Shown in pieces: positions 35,644-45,230 of a DNA stretch of 64,000 bases. The stretch spans positions 5,025,501 to 5,089,500 of the forward strand of contig NZ_CP030041.1 of NCBI RefSeq assembly GCF_003260975.1, read 5' to 3'. The number at the start of each line of letters is the position of its first letter. Position 1 is the stretch's first letter. Origin of the DNA: Echinicola strongylocentroti (GTDB taxonomy: Bacteria > Bacteroidota > Bacteroidia > Cytophagales > Cyclobacteriaceae). Made by a program: the position numbers and the translations under genes. The notes under the pieces are model-generated. The model saw only the letters and a list, made by a program, of their open reading frames with translations. It did not search any database and was not told where the DNA came from.

Positions 35644-37131
35644 TTACTTCAATATCCACATTACCTGATTCCTGTCGTCGGTTTCAGTACCAAACTGGCT
35701 AATCAGGGCATTCCGGTAGTTTTCTTGGTTGATGTCATTTTCTGATGAAGGATACATCCACCTTACTGGGATTTGGTCCACCTCGTTTTCACTGCTGAAT
35801 TTGTAGCTTGGTATCCCTGTCCTTCTGGTCATGAAAAAGGATTCCCAGTCTGAATTTTCCGCTAAAGCAAGGTACATCTGCTCGTGGATCCTGGAAAGTC
35901 CCTCATCACCTGTAATGTAAGGTGCATGGGAATTGATGTATTCAGTAGCAGCTTGTTCTGCGATCCCGTAGAAAGCCATAGAAGCTGTGATACCTTGGCT
36001 ATAATGAGTAGCTGCGTTAGTAGAAATCCAACCTCTATGAGCGGCTTCGGCCAAATTGAGTTCTTGTTCTGCATAGCCGATCCAAATAGCCGGCTGCCCT
36101 ATAAAGTTCCAATATTTTTCTTCATTGGGAAATGAAAAATCTCCATCAAGTTTTTTGGATGAATTGACAGTTCCGTTGGCAGAAAAATCCGCTCCTGCAT
36201 AACTGTCAAAACTGGCACGCACATCACCTTCATTACCGGGATTGGCATCCATTGCATCTTGGGTGGGATCAGCTACGGCCATCAATCTAGGATCCTCGTA
36301 TTTCTTCAGCATATCGATATAAGTATCCACATAGACAATGGCAGCTCTGTACACGGCATTGTCAGGGTTATAGGTTTGCTTAAAACCGTCCTCATTTCTG
36401 TATGTGAGTTGGGCGTTGTCATCCAGTCCATCCAATAGCGGGTATTGGTCAGGTTGGGAATAGAGACGCTGCATTCTACCTGCTATGTCCAAGTCGGCAT
36501 CTTCTTCCTTTTTACTTAGGCTTACCAATATCCTAATGGTATAGGCATTGATGACTTTTTGCCATTTTTTCAGGTCACCATTAAAATATACGTCGCCTTC
36601 CAGGGATTCCCCAGGATTGGTCTGTATGAAATTGCCGAGAGCTAGATTGGCCTCATCTAGCCAATCTAGGGCTTGAATGTACACTGCTTTTTGTGTGTCA
36701 TAAGCTGGGGTAGGGTTTTCTGCCCCTTTCATCGACTCAGAGAGCGGAATATCGCCCATTCTCCTCGTCATTTCTAGGTAATAGTATGCCCTGAAAAACT
36801 TGCCCATAATACTATAGACGGGAGCGTTGGCATGTGCTGCTTCCTCATCCATTTTGTCGATATTCCTGATTTTTTCATAGGTAAAGTTGCCCCTGCCAAA
36901 TTGATAACTAGGTGCCGTGGCATTATCAGTGGCAATCCACATATGGTATTGGGAAAAAGAATAGGCATCCCCAGCAAAGGAGGACTGCGGTGCAGGGATC
37001 AGCTCTGTGAACAGCAAGCTAGGTGGTACCGTTTGCGGATTGTTGGGGTTGTTACGAAGCTGCTCAAAGTCCAAACAGCTAGTGGTCATCAGGACCAAGG
37101 CCAGTAAGCAAATAGTGTTTATATATTTCAT
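35644..37131 (-). CDS. SusD/RagB-family surface lipoprotein
   Basis: This 495-residue protein has a lipoprotein signal (LVLMTTSC, Cys at residue 19) and the SusD-like type 2 layout: NNPNNPQTVPPSLLFTEL near the N-terminus, TPR-like helices including FRAYYYLEMTRRMGDIPLSE, and WIGYAEQELNLAEAAHRG. It binds substrate at the cell surface over its SusC partner, encoded 20 bp upstream. The ligand is unknown. No glycosidase adjoins the pair, and this SusD subtype is not restricted to glycans. Confidence 0.93.
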   Translation of the reverse strand: MKYINTICLLALVLMTTSCLDFEQLRNNPNNPQTVPPSLLFTELIPAPQSSFAGDAYSFSQYHMWIATDNATAPSYQFGRGNFTYEKIRNIDKMDEEAAHANAPVYSIMGKFFRAYYYLEMTRRMGDIPLSESMKGAENPTPAYDTQKAVYIQALDWLDEANLALGNFIQTNPGESLEGDVYFNGDLKKWQKVINAYTIRILVSLSKKEEDADLDIAGRMQRLYSQPDQYPLLDGLDDNAQLTYRNEDGFKQTYNPDNAVYRAAIVYVDTYIDMLKKYEDPRLMAVADPTQDAMDANPGNEGDVRASFDSYAGADFSANGTVNSSKKLDGDFSFPNEEKYWNFIGQPAIWIGYAEQELNLAEAAHRGWISTNAATHYSQGITASMAFYGIAEQAATEYINSHAPYITGDEGLSRIHEQMYLALAENSDWESFFMTRRTGIPSYKFSSENEVDQIPVRWMYPSSENDINQENYRNALISQFGTETDDRNQVMWILK

Positions 37132-37151
37132 TGTTTTCGTTTTTTCTAGTT

Positions 37152-40100
37152 TTAGAACTGCAGGTTGAGATTAAATCCATAGGTCCTTTGGGAAGGCATT
37201 TGGAGGTTGGTGTCCCCAGTACTTACGGTGTAAGAATCCAAGTCACCATAAGTATTGTCCTTGGTCCAGTAGAGGAGGTTTCGACCCACAAAGGAGACCG
37301 AAGCGTGATTGAAGAAGGTGTTTTCTACTACTGAAGAGGGGATGTTGTAAGACACCACTACTTCACGAAGCTTTACGAAAGTCTTATCGATCAGGACACT
37401 TTGCCAAGCTGCCTTGTAGTTGATGGCCCAGGATTGGTAGTCCACCATATAATCATTGGGAGCATATTCCCTGGTGTCGGAGATGATGTTGCCTTCTGGA
37501 TCATAGGTCACTTCTCCGCCTACTACCTTCACACCGGGAATGAGCATGGTTTTGGCGTCCTCTCCATTGACATAGGCAATATTCGATTGTTCTCTCTCTG
37601 GATGGATGGCCTCAGGATGAGAGCCGGATCGCCAAAGATCGCGTTCGTACCTGTCATAGGTAACCCCTCCAAACCTTCCGTCTATCAAGAAGCTTAGGCT
37701 TATGTCCTTGTATCGGAAGGTGTTTTGCAAACTTAGGGTGTAATTGGGCTGGGTGCTGCCTTGGTTCACCGCAAAATCCGTTTGTTTGGGCAGTCCACTG
37801 GGCAGGATGATCAGCTCACCTTCGGGAGTTTTTTCCCAAGAGGTATACCAATAATCATAAAGACGGTCGCCCACTTCTGTTCTTCCTTCATTTAATTGCG
37901 GAGTGCCGTCAGGCAGTGGAGGGAGTGAAGTCAGGTAGTCTGTATATTTACCATAATTGATGATTGCAGACCAGTTGAAATCTTGCTTTTGAATAGGCGT
38001 CACATTGATGGAAAAGTCCATTCCTTTTCGTTCGGTAGTTCTTCCGTTTTCACGAATCCCGTCCCAGCCTGAGGCAGTGGAGAAAGACTGTGTGAATATC
38101 TGAGGACCATATTCATTTTGGAATACCGAAAAGTCTATGCCTACGCGGTTATTGAACAGCTTTGCTTCAAAGCCATACTCCAATGAGTTGGTAAATGCCG
38201 GGGAGAGATTGGGGTTTTCTATAGTCCCCGGGTAGCTGGCGGTTGGTTCATTTCTCCATCTGTTTCCTGTATTGTAGGAATTGGCCGCTGTATATATATC
38301 CATATCTCCGCCCACTCGTGCATAAGCAGACCTTAGCTTTAGGTAATTGATTTGCTGTGGCAGCGTAAACACCTCGTTAAGTACAGTACTGAAAGTAACC
38401 GATGGGTAGAAGAACGTGTCATTTGACTTGGGCAGTGTGGAAGACTTATCCACTCTGCCGGTAAATCCGAGATAAAACATCTCCTCATAGGACAAGTCCA
38501 GTGACGCATAAGCACTATAGACGCCCTTGTACTCTTTATAGCTGGTAGGGGTAACCCTGTCCACGGAATTGCTGAGCTTAAATACCTCAGGAACGATCAG
38601 CTGGGTGGTGGAAGCACTCTCTCCCTCTTCACGGAAGTAGCGTTGATTGGCACCAAAAGTGGCATCTAGCCCTATTTTATTGGCAAAATAGTCTTTATAG
38701 GTAATTAGAAAGTCAGTGTTGTTTTCAAAATACCTTGTGGCATTATACCTGAACCGTCCTCCTCTATCAGGGATGCTATAATCATAGATGTCCATTGATA
38801 TTTCCTCATTGTCGGTCAGCGAGTAGGTGTTCAGGGTGGACCTGATATAAGCATTTACCTTGTCGCTGATTTTATAGTTTAATTTCAGGTAAGTAAGGAT
38901 GTCGTGTTTGGTCCAAGGCTTTTTCCAAGCATGGGACAGGGCATAAGGGTTATTGTATCTCCAGTTTTCTACAAAGTACTGCTTGATCCCTTCTTTGCCC
39001 GGTACCCAGTAATCCTTCATGTCCCTGATGTCATAGTGGGCACCTCCCCAAATGGACATTAAATAGATAGGGGAGCTGGGACCGTAGCTGCCCCGGATCC
39101 TGTTGTTGGAGTATTGGTAATTGTATTGGAGGGATCCGTCCAGGTTCAAGCGGTCTGATAGGATGATGTTTCCACGTAACCGGGTGGTGTTGATGTCCAG
39201 CTTTTGGCCTGGTGTGGAGGCTTTTGAGTATTTGTAGGTATTGGAAATTACAAAACTCCCTTGGTCGGTATTGGTTTGGATGGACAGGTTATTGGAAGAC
39301 ATAATGCCTGTTTCCATGAAGTTTTTTAGGTTGTCTTCACCTCTTGAGATCCAAGGTGTAGGGACACGTTCCCCCGTTTCTGGATCAATAGGCGAATCAA
39401 ACTGCTTGATCAACTGACCATCAAACTTCGGCCCCCATATCGAATAATCATAATCATTGGTGCCACCTCCTCCAGCGGCTCCAGTGCCAAACTCATACCT
39501 GCCTGTATTGCCTGGCCCATAGGCTGTTTGCGCATGGGGGATTCTCAGAAATCCAGTTTGGAAGGTGGTTGAGCTATTAAAGGAAATAGAGGTTCCTTTT
39601 GGTAGGTTCTTTCCTGATTTAAGGGTGATTTGGACTGCGCCGTTTTCTCCCAGTGAGCCATACAGGGCAGAAGCGGATGCTGCTTTCAGCACGGTTATGT
39701 TCTCAATATCATCAGCACTGATGTTCCATAAATCATTGTTGGGCTGGGGCACCCCATCTACTACGACCAATGGTTTACTACCTCTTAGGTAAAGTTGGGG
39801 GTCCGAAAAGAAGTCGCCGCCATTGCTGGTTACGATCAGCCCAGCTACTTTCCCAGAAAGTGACTCCACCACATTGGGGGTGACGGCCTTTTGCAATGAT
39901 TCCCCTTTTACTTCCTGGACAGCATATCCCACTTTTGAGCGATCCTTTTCGATCCCTAGTGCGGTAACGACGACCTCTTCCAAGCCCAAGGAAGAAGGGG
40001 AGAGGATCGCATTGATCATGTTTTTGTGCTGGACAGGAATGGACGTGGTTTCATACCCTACAAATGAAAACACCAAAGTATCCTGTTCGGAGACTTCAAT

Positions 40101-40292
40101 ATCATAATTGCCGTCCAGGTCGGTAATGGTGCCCTTTGCTTGGTTTTTGATCAATACACTTACCCCAGGGACGGGCAAGCGCTCTTCTGAATCGGTAACT
40201 TGGCCTCTCACGTGATGTTGGGCATAAGTTAGGTTTGTCAGGGCTAACGAGATGATTATCAGTCCTGTTAGTTTAATGTACGATGTTTTCAT
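37152..40292 (-). CDS. SusC/RagA-family TonB-dependent transporter
   Basis: From the ATG at 40292 this encodes 1046 residues; the upstream TTG of the open frame is not needed. It has a Sec signal (SLALTNLTYAQ), a carboxypeptidase-regulatory-like domain (about residues 30-105, VRGQVTDSEERLPVPGVSVL), then a plug with VVVTALGIEKDRSKVGYAVQ and the long 22-strand barrel typical of SusC. The last residue is Phe, as usual for outer-membrane barrels. It imports the ligand bound by the adjacent SusD using TonB energy. No STN domain is present, so it should not signal to an anti-sigma factor by itself. Confidence 0.95.
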   Translation of the reverse strand: MKTSYIKLTGLIIISLALTNLTYAQHHVRGQVTDSEERLPVPGVSVLIKNQAKGTITDLDGNYDIEVSEQDTLVFSFVGYETTSIPVQHKNMINAILSPSSLGLEEVVVTALGIEKDRSKVGYAVQEVKGESLQKAVTPNVVESLSGKVAGLIVTSNGGDFFSDPQLYLRGSKPLVVVDGVPQPNNDLWNISADDIENITVLKAASASALYGSLGENGAVQITLKSGKNLPKGTSISFNSSTTFQTGFLRIPHAQTAYGPGNTGRYEFGTGAAGGGGTNDYDYSIWGPKFDGQLIKQFDSPIDPETGERVPTPWISRGEDNLKNFMETGIMSSNNLSIQTNTDQGSFVISNTYKYSKASTPGQKLDINTTRLRGNIILSDRLNLDGSLQYNYQYSNNRIRGSYGPSSPIYLMSIWGGAHYDIRDMKDYWVPGKEGIKQYFVENWRYNNPYALSHAWKKPWTKHDILTYLKLNYKISDKVNAYIRSTLNTYSLTDNEEISMDIYDYSIPDRGGRFRYNATRYFENNTDFLITYKDYFANKIGLDATFGANQRYFREEGESASTTQLIVPEVFKLSNSVDRVTPTSYKEYKGVYSAYASLDLSYEEMFYLGFTGRVDKSSTLPKSNDTFFYPSVTFSTVLNEVFTLPQQINYLKLRSAYARVGGDMDIYTAANSYNTGNRWRNEPTASYPGTIENPNLSPAFTNSLEYGFEAKLFNNRVGIDFSVFQNEYGPQIFTQSFSTASGWDGIRENGRTTERKGMDFSINVTPIQKQDFNWSAIINYGKYTDYLTSLPPLPDGTPQLNEGRTEVGDRLYDYWYTSWEKTPEGELIILPSGLPKQTDFAVNQGSTQPNYTLSLQNTFRYKDISLSFLIDGRFGGVTYDRYERDLWRSGSHPEAIHPEREQSNIAYVNGEDAKTMLIPGVKVVGGEVTYDPEGNIISDTREYAPNDYMVDYQSWAINYKAAWQSVLIDKTFVKLREVVVSYNIPSSVVENTFFNHASVSFVGRNLLYWTKDNTYGDLDSYTVSTGDTNLQMPSQRTYGFNLNLQF

Positions 40293-40631
40293 GAATTGGT
40301 CTTTCAATAAAATGTAAATAGTGATGCATGGATAGTTTAGTATTATTAAACAAAGTTAATAACCTAAACATGGAAGGGTGTTATTTAAAAATGAACAAAT
40401 CTTTATCTATATAGGAGTGTCTGGAAGCAGGTTTTAAACTCCGTTTATGCATAGACAATTGTTAGGAGAGGCTAGAGCCAAGACCAGATCTGTTATCAAT
40501 TAGATTGGCCTGCCTGCAATAGGCAGGTCCTTTTTGGTTACTTTTTGACCTGCCAGAAAGTAATAAAAGTGAAGGGGTGAAAACAACGCAGGAATTTGGG
40601 ATAAAAAATAGTTTCAGGGCTATAAAAAAAT

Positions 40632-40663
40632 AAAGGCCACTTCTAAGAATAAAAGTGGCCTTT
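40632..40663 (-). terminator. Intrinsic terminator of the symporter gene
   Basis: AAAGGCCACTT at 40632-40642 pairs with AAGTGGCCTTT at 40653-40663. On the minus strand the stem is followed by a U-rich tract, and it lies 29 bp after the symporter stop. A separate short hairpin (CCTGCCT-GCAAT-AGGCAGG) near 40508-40526 lies in the same gap. The rest of 40308-40691 shows no gene. Confidence 0.8.
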
Positions 40664-40691
40664 AAAAGATGATATAAGGAGAAATATGATT

Positions 40692-42794
40692 TCAGACTAC
40701 ATTTTCCTCTTTGGTTTTTGAACTGTCTTTCTTGAACAACTCCCCGCTTTTCAGTTTTTTGAGATAACTGTTCATGTCATTGCGGACTTCGCCGCTCATG
40801 ATATAAAGACCGATGATATTGGGGAAGGACATGGACAAGATCATCATATCCGAGAAGTCCAGCACCGCTCCAAGGCTGATGGAAGCACCGATCACCACGA
40901 AGATCACAAATACCAGTTTATAGGCCAATTCAGATCTTTTACTCTTTCCGAACAAATATGTCCAAGAGCGCAGTCCATAATAAGACCATGATACCATGGA
41001 TGAAAAGGCAAATAACAAAACGGCAATGGCCAATAGGTAAGGGAACCAAGAGATCACGCTGGCAAACGCCTCGGAAGTCAGTTCTACGCCTCCCATGCCT
41101 TGGGCTTCATGTTTTCCTGTAAAGATGATGACCAAAGCCGTCAAGGTACATACCACAATGGTGTCCACAAAGGGCTCAAGCAGACCGACAAATCCTTCGG
41201 ATGGGGGGTGATTGGTCTTCACTGCACTGTGGGCGATGGCCGCCGATCCGGTACCTGCCTCATTGGAAAATACTCCTCGCTGGAATCCTACCACCAGCAC
41301 ACCGATGAATCCACCTTTCATGGCCGTGGCGTTGAAAGCGCCGTCCCAGATGGCCGTGAAGGCCTGACCGATATTGCCGATGTTCACAAAAATCACAACC
41401 AATGCTCCGAAAATATACAGGCCTGCCATGAACGGAACGATTTTTTCGGTCACTTTGGCGATGCTTTCGATACCTCCGATGATTACCACACCTACCAAAA
41501 TAGCAAGAATGACACCTACCCAAAAGCCAAACCCTTCCAGTATGGGGAACTGTGTGGCAAGGATCTTATAGGACTGGTTGGCTTGGAACATATTGCCGCC
41601 TCCAAAAGAGAAGGCTACGCAGAAAATGGCAAAAACTGCGGCAAGTACCTTGCCTAGATGTTTCATATTTCTTCTTTCCAGTCCATGCTTCAGGTAGTTC
41701 ATCGGGCCACCAAAGATCTTCCCGTCTTCAGCAATGTGTCTGTACTTCAGTCCTAGGGTACATTCGGTAAACTTGGAAGACATGCCCAAAAATCCTGCAA
41801 CGATGATCCAGAAAGTAGCTCCCGGTCCACCGAGCGAAATGGCGATGGCCACGCCGGCGATATTCCCCAGGCCTACCGTGGCAGAGGTGGCTGTGGCAAA
41901 GGCCTGAAAATGGGAGATTTTACCTGGCGCATCGTCTTCATCAAACTTCCCTCTGGCCAAGCCAATGGCATGTTTGAAGCCTCGGATATTGATAAAGCCC
42001 ATCTTAAAGGTGAAGAATGCAGCACCTACCACCAGCCAAATTACGATAAAGGGAATCGGATGGGTTTGGGGGGAGCCATTGGGGTGGGAGAGGATGACGG
42101 GTTCGTCATATTTGATTTGCCCAAAAACATGAGCGTTGGTCTCAATAAGATCTTCGGGGTTTTGGGCATCGAAAATAACCGTGCCTTCTTCTAGGGAATG
42201 CTTGATGGTGCCGTTTTCAGGAGCGATTACGGCAATGGCTCCATCATTTTGAGATTGGACGGTGGCGATCGTGTCCCCTTTGTTGACATGTTGTTGATCC
42301 CCTGTTTTCCATTCCTGAAGGGTGAATTTGTCCTTTACGTCGGCTTTCCAACCAGGGATTTCGACATTTTTGCTTTCATTATAGACCACAGGGTCATAGA
42401 TGCCTATAGCGGCAAAGGGATCCCAGAAAAGGAAGTCCGTCAGCCCTTCCACCAGCGGAGTAAAAGCCCCGTTAAACGTCTCTGTGACTGATTGGGATTT
42501 TACTTTGGCTTTGGTGGTGGCGGTTTTTCCATTACTGTCTTCTACGGTAAGGGTGTAATTAATGCCCTCTACCAATCCCACAGCTTTATTGGCATCCAAT
42601 GGGGTGGAAGGGTTGCTCCATTTATACGTATAAGGAGGAGTGCCGCCTTTTACCTCAGCTTCGATATATCCGTCATTGATTAACGTTGTGGGATTTCCCG
42701 GCTTGGTGATGATTTCCAAATCCTGGGCGTGGAGATTAATTAAATGTAAGGTGAGAATGATGGTAAATAAATATTTACACATGGGTATAAACAT
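40692..42794 (-). CDS. AGCS-type alanine:cation symporter with large extracytoplasmic N-terminal extension
   Basis: This 700-residue protein has a signal peptide at 1-24 (a second Met at residue 5 may be the start) and an Ig/SprB-like repeat at about 28-98 (GGTPPYTYKWSNP, YTLTVEDSNGKT). The short FWDP segment follows at 124-127. A biotinyl/lipoyl-like beta module without an acceptor lysine lies at about 155-210 (KTGDQQHVNKGDTIATVQ, VIAPENGTIKHSLEEGTV). The polytopic AGCS domain then runs from about residue 247, with TATSATVGLGNIAGVAIAIS and GFQRGVFSNEAGTGSAAIAH as family signatures. Family members couple Na+ or H+ to alanine/glycine uptake. The added modules suggest a periplasmic substrate-handling or docking function. 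It is followed by a terminator and is probably transcribed alone. Confidence 0.87.
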   Translation of the reverse strand: MFIPMCKYLFTIILTLHLINLHAQDLEIITKPGNPTTLINDGYIEAEVKGGTPPYTYKWSNPSTPLDANKAVGLVEGINYTLTVEDSNGKTATTKAKVKSQSVTETFNGAFTPLVEGLTDFLFWDPFAAIGIYDPVVYNESKNVEIPGWKADVKDKFTLQEWKTGDQQHVNKGDTIATVQSQNDGAIAVIAPENGTIKHSLEEGTVIFDAQNPEDLIETNAHVFGQIKYDEPVILSHPNGSPQTHPIPFIVIWLVVGAAFFTFKMGFINIRGFKHAIGLARGKFDEDDAPGKISHFQAFATATSATVGLGNIAGVAIAISLGGPGATFWIIVAGFLGMSSKFTECTLGLKYRHIAEDGKIFGGPMNYLKHGLERRNMKHLGKVLAAVFAIFCVAFSFGGGNMFQANQSYKILATQFPILEGFGFWVGVILAILVGVVIIGGIESIAKVTEKIVPFMAGLYIFGALVVIFVNIGNIGQAFTAIWDGAFNATAMKGGFIGVLVVGFQRGVFSNEAGTGSAAIAHSAVKTNHPPSEGFVGLLEPFVDTIVVCTLTALVIIFTGKHEAQGMGGVELTSEAFASVISWFPYLLAIAVLLFAFSSMVSWSYYGLRSWTYLFGKSKRSELAYKLVFVIFVVIGASISLGAVLDFSDMMILSMSFPNIIGLYIMSGEVRNDMNSYLKKLKSGELFKKDSSKTKEENVV

Positions 42795-43731
42795 GTTTAA
42801 TGGTTTTAAAATCGCAATAATATTGACGTATTGCTTATTAACATTCCTAAACTGCTTTTGCTTTTAATGGGCTTATTTCAAGTGTGTTAAAGAAAAAAAA
42901 ACGGCCTGATACCCTAAAAGATTCCTTCAACAATTTTTAATATGGATTGACAATATTCCTGACCATGGTGAATGGTGTTGGTAGAGTAGCCCAATACCTA
43001 ATTAATTTAGGTAGTGGACTTAGGGCTTAGAAAATAATAGAATTAAGAATTCCCGAATGGGAATTTCGAACGTAATTCATCGACATTGTTTTCTTGTTTG
43101 TTACTCCTGTGCGACCAAGCTAGTGTTAACACTTTCCCGTCATAAGTAACTTTGAGCACACTTTCTTGACAAAGGTAGGTAATATTAATGAAAATACAGC
43201 CATAGCAGCGGTTAAATCAATGTAGCAAGATTTGTTTTTCAATTGGATTTGATGACAGAATTTTATACCGTTTTATCTTGTGTAAACACCTGAGTTCGAT
43301 AATAAAATCGACTTTCAACCGGCATTCGAATCCAAAAACTGGAGATGGGGCCGTTGTTCTGACAGCTATGCTGCTGAACCATTAGTAGTGAGTTCTTAAC
43401 TCAAAACCACCAATTCGGTGATTTCAAGGAAACTAGGTACGAGCGCCTCCTTTCTTAGTTGCCAACCACCTATATGAGCAGCATTTAGTCAAGCCAGCCT
43501 TGCGACCTACCCGCTTTTTTAATTTCTTAACTCCTAATAACCAGTTGGATAGTGATTGGTTTTCGATGACTCAGTACCTGGTGAAAAATAAATTACATTG
43601 AAAGAAAATCCCTAGAAAAAATTTTTTTTGTAAATATTTTAATAACTTTTGTAGCAGAATCATTTTTTATCACGTCTAGTCGTTATATATAGAGACATTA
43701 CACTGGACCAACAAACTAAATTAATTGCTGT
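42795..43731. other. Gene-free gap of 0.9 kb with one copy of a dispersed repeat
   Basis: No coding frame with family features was found. Bases 43353-43412 carry a unit (GTTGTTCTGACAGCTATGCT onward) repeated at 44974-45032 on the other side of the next gene. The promoters for the divergent symporter and glycosyltransferase genes should lie here. The A/T-rich stretch 43610-43690 is a candidate, but I could not match a Bacteroidota -33/-7 promoter with correct spacing. Confidence 0.45.
43353..43412 (+). repeat. Dispersed repeat, copy 1 (left of the GT4 gene)
   Basis: About 60 bp similar to 44974-45032. Shared blocks include GTTGTTC(T/C)GACAGCT(A/G), TGCTGC, TAGTAGTGAGTT(C/T)TTAAC and CAAAACCAC. 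The two copies are in the same orientation and bracket a single glycosyltransferase gene. Confidence 0.6.
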
Positions 43732-44895
43732 ATGAGAATTGGGTTTGATGCGAAGAGGGCTTTTAAAAATTTTACAGGATTGGGCAATTATAGCCGATTT
43801 GTCCTAAAATCACTTAGTGATAACTTCCCAAGTAATAATTATTACCTGTTTACCCCTGTAAGAGGGCATAAAAGTGAGGAAGTGTCCATAGCCTGTAAGA
43901 ATCCCAATCAAGAGATTGTGTTGCCAGGAGATATGTGGAAACTACCCGTGTTATCCAGTGCATGGAGAAGTGTCTTTCAGGGAGTAAAACATTTTGATAA
44001 TCAACTTGAGATTTTTCATGGACTTAGCAATGAAATTCCTTATATCAAAAACAAGGATACCAAATATGTAGTAACGGTGCATGATTTGTTGTTTTGCAGG
44101 TATCCCGAAATGTTTAATCCCATAGATGTCCAAATCTATAAAATGAAGATGCAGCGATCCTGTAAGGATGCCGATCAGGTAATCGCTATCAGCCAACAGA
44201 CCAAGGCAGACCTTATTAACTTTTTAGGGATTGAGGAGTACAAAATCAGGGTCGTTTACCAAGGTTTTCATGAAAATTACAAAAGGGATATTTCTGAAAA
44301 TGAAATCAAGCGTGTCAAAACTAAATATAGTCTTCCAGATCGCTTTTTGTTTTTTGTAAGTACGATAGAACGGCGAAAAAACGTCCAACTTGTTTTGAAG
44401 GCAATGAAGTCTCGGCCGGACTGGAATATGCCTTTGGTGGTAGTGGGAAGGGCGACCTCCTATATCCATAATTTAAGAGCAATGGTGGAGGAGTACGGTC
44501 TTCAGGATAAGGTGCTGTTTCTGCATGAGGTGTCTTTCGAAGATCTTCCTGCGATGTATAAAATGGCGCATGTCTTTATTTACCCTTCTTACTTTGAAGG
44601 CTTCGGTATACCTATCATTGAGGCGCAAAGTATGGGGACTCCGGTGATTACTACGACAGGTTCCTGTTTTCATGAGGCAGGTGGAGACGCAGCTCTTTAT
44701 GGAGATCCTGATTGTCCTGATACCTTGGTGTCTCATATCGAAAAAATGTCCAAAGAGGATGTCAGGGCGGAATATATCTCAAAAGGATATCAAAATATCA
44801 AGCGTTTTGACGAATCCGTCATTTCGAATGATCTGATGGATATTTATAAGGAAGTGCTGGAGGCTTGCTCAACAGAACCTGTCTTGGCTACATGA
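43732..44895 (+). CDS. Glycosyltransferase family 4
   Basis: This 387-residue GT-B enzyme starts MRIGFDAKRAFKNFTGLGNY. The N-terminal landmarks VTVHDLLFCRYPEMFNP, VIAISQQTKADLI and VYQGFHENY are of the mannosyl/rhamnosyl-type GT4 group. The donor domain has FLFFVSTIERRKNVQLVLKA and the E-x7-E block YFEGFGIPIIEAQSMGTPV near residue 290. It stands alone on its strand, flanked by two copies of a 60-bp repeat. Confidence 0.9.
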   Translation: MRIGFDAKRAFKNFTGLGNYSRFVLKSLSDNFPSNNYYLFTPVRGHKSEEVSIACKNPNQEIVLPGDMWKLPVLSSAWRSVFQGVKHFDNQLEIFHGLSNEIPYIKNKDTKYVVTVHDLLFCRYPEMFNPIDVQIYKMKMQRSCKDADQVIAISQQTKADLINFLGIEEYKIRVVYQGFHENYKRDISENEIKRVKTKYSLPDRFLFFVSTIERRKNVQLVLKAMKSRPDWNMPLVVVGRATSYIHNLRAMVEEYGLQDKVLFLHEVSFEDLPAMYKMAHVFIYPSYFEGFGIPIIEAQSMGTPVITTTGSCFHEAGGDAALYGDPDCPDTLVSHIEKMSKEDVRAEYISKGYQNIKRFDESVISNDLMDIYKEVLEACSTEPVLAT

Positions 44896-44973
44896 TCATG
44901 CTTGATAGAGGTGGTATAGTCTAAAGGTGGTAAGGTTAGGAAGTTGTAAGGTTGGGTATGGCCATCAGTTGCT

Positions 44974-45032
44974 TGTTGTTCCGACAGCTGTGCTGCGTGA
45001 TCTCTAGTAGTGAGTTTTTAACGCAAAACCAC
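44974..45032 (+). repeat. Dispersed repeat, copy 2 (right of the GT4 gene)
   Basis: Direct-orientation counterpart of 43353-43412, with substitutions and a one-base length difference. The remainder of 44896-45230 holds only the hairpin at 45156-45182. Confidence 0.6.
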
Positions 45033-45155
45033 TTATAGGAATTATATAAATAGTGGTTAACTACATGAAACATCGTGATATAGTGTATGGAGAGAAGAGG
45101 CCGTTTGGGGCAAGGTAGCGTTAGTAACGAGGTTGGAAATCTCCTTATCAATTAA

Positions 45156-45182
45156 AAGATCGGGATTACAAACCCCGATCTT
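45156..45182. terminator. Hairpin between convergent genes (probable bidirectional terminator)
   Basis: AAGATCGGG pairs with CCCGATCTT around ATTACAAAC, preceded by AAAA and followed by TT. It lies between the + strand GT4 gene and the - strand WecG/TagA gene. The CGGGATTACAAA(T/C)CCCG core recurs, reversed, at 63109-63127, so it is also a dispersed repeat. Confidence 0.55.
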
Positions 45183-45230
45183 CTTGGATGATGATTTCTT
45201 ACCCATTAACTAGCCCCCCATAACCAATTA

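Noticed and set aside
41100..41657. 185-codon open frame antisense to the symporter
   Set aside because: It lies wholly inside a well-supported membrane-protein gene, and its composition is the mirror of that gene's codons.
43610..43690. Bacteroidota -33/-7 promoter for the GT4 gene
   Set aside because: A TTTG and a near TAnnTTTG match are present, but the spacing is about 13 bp instead of about 19, so no promoter is called.
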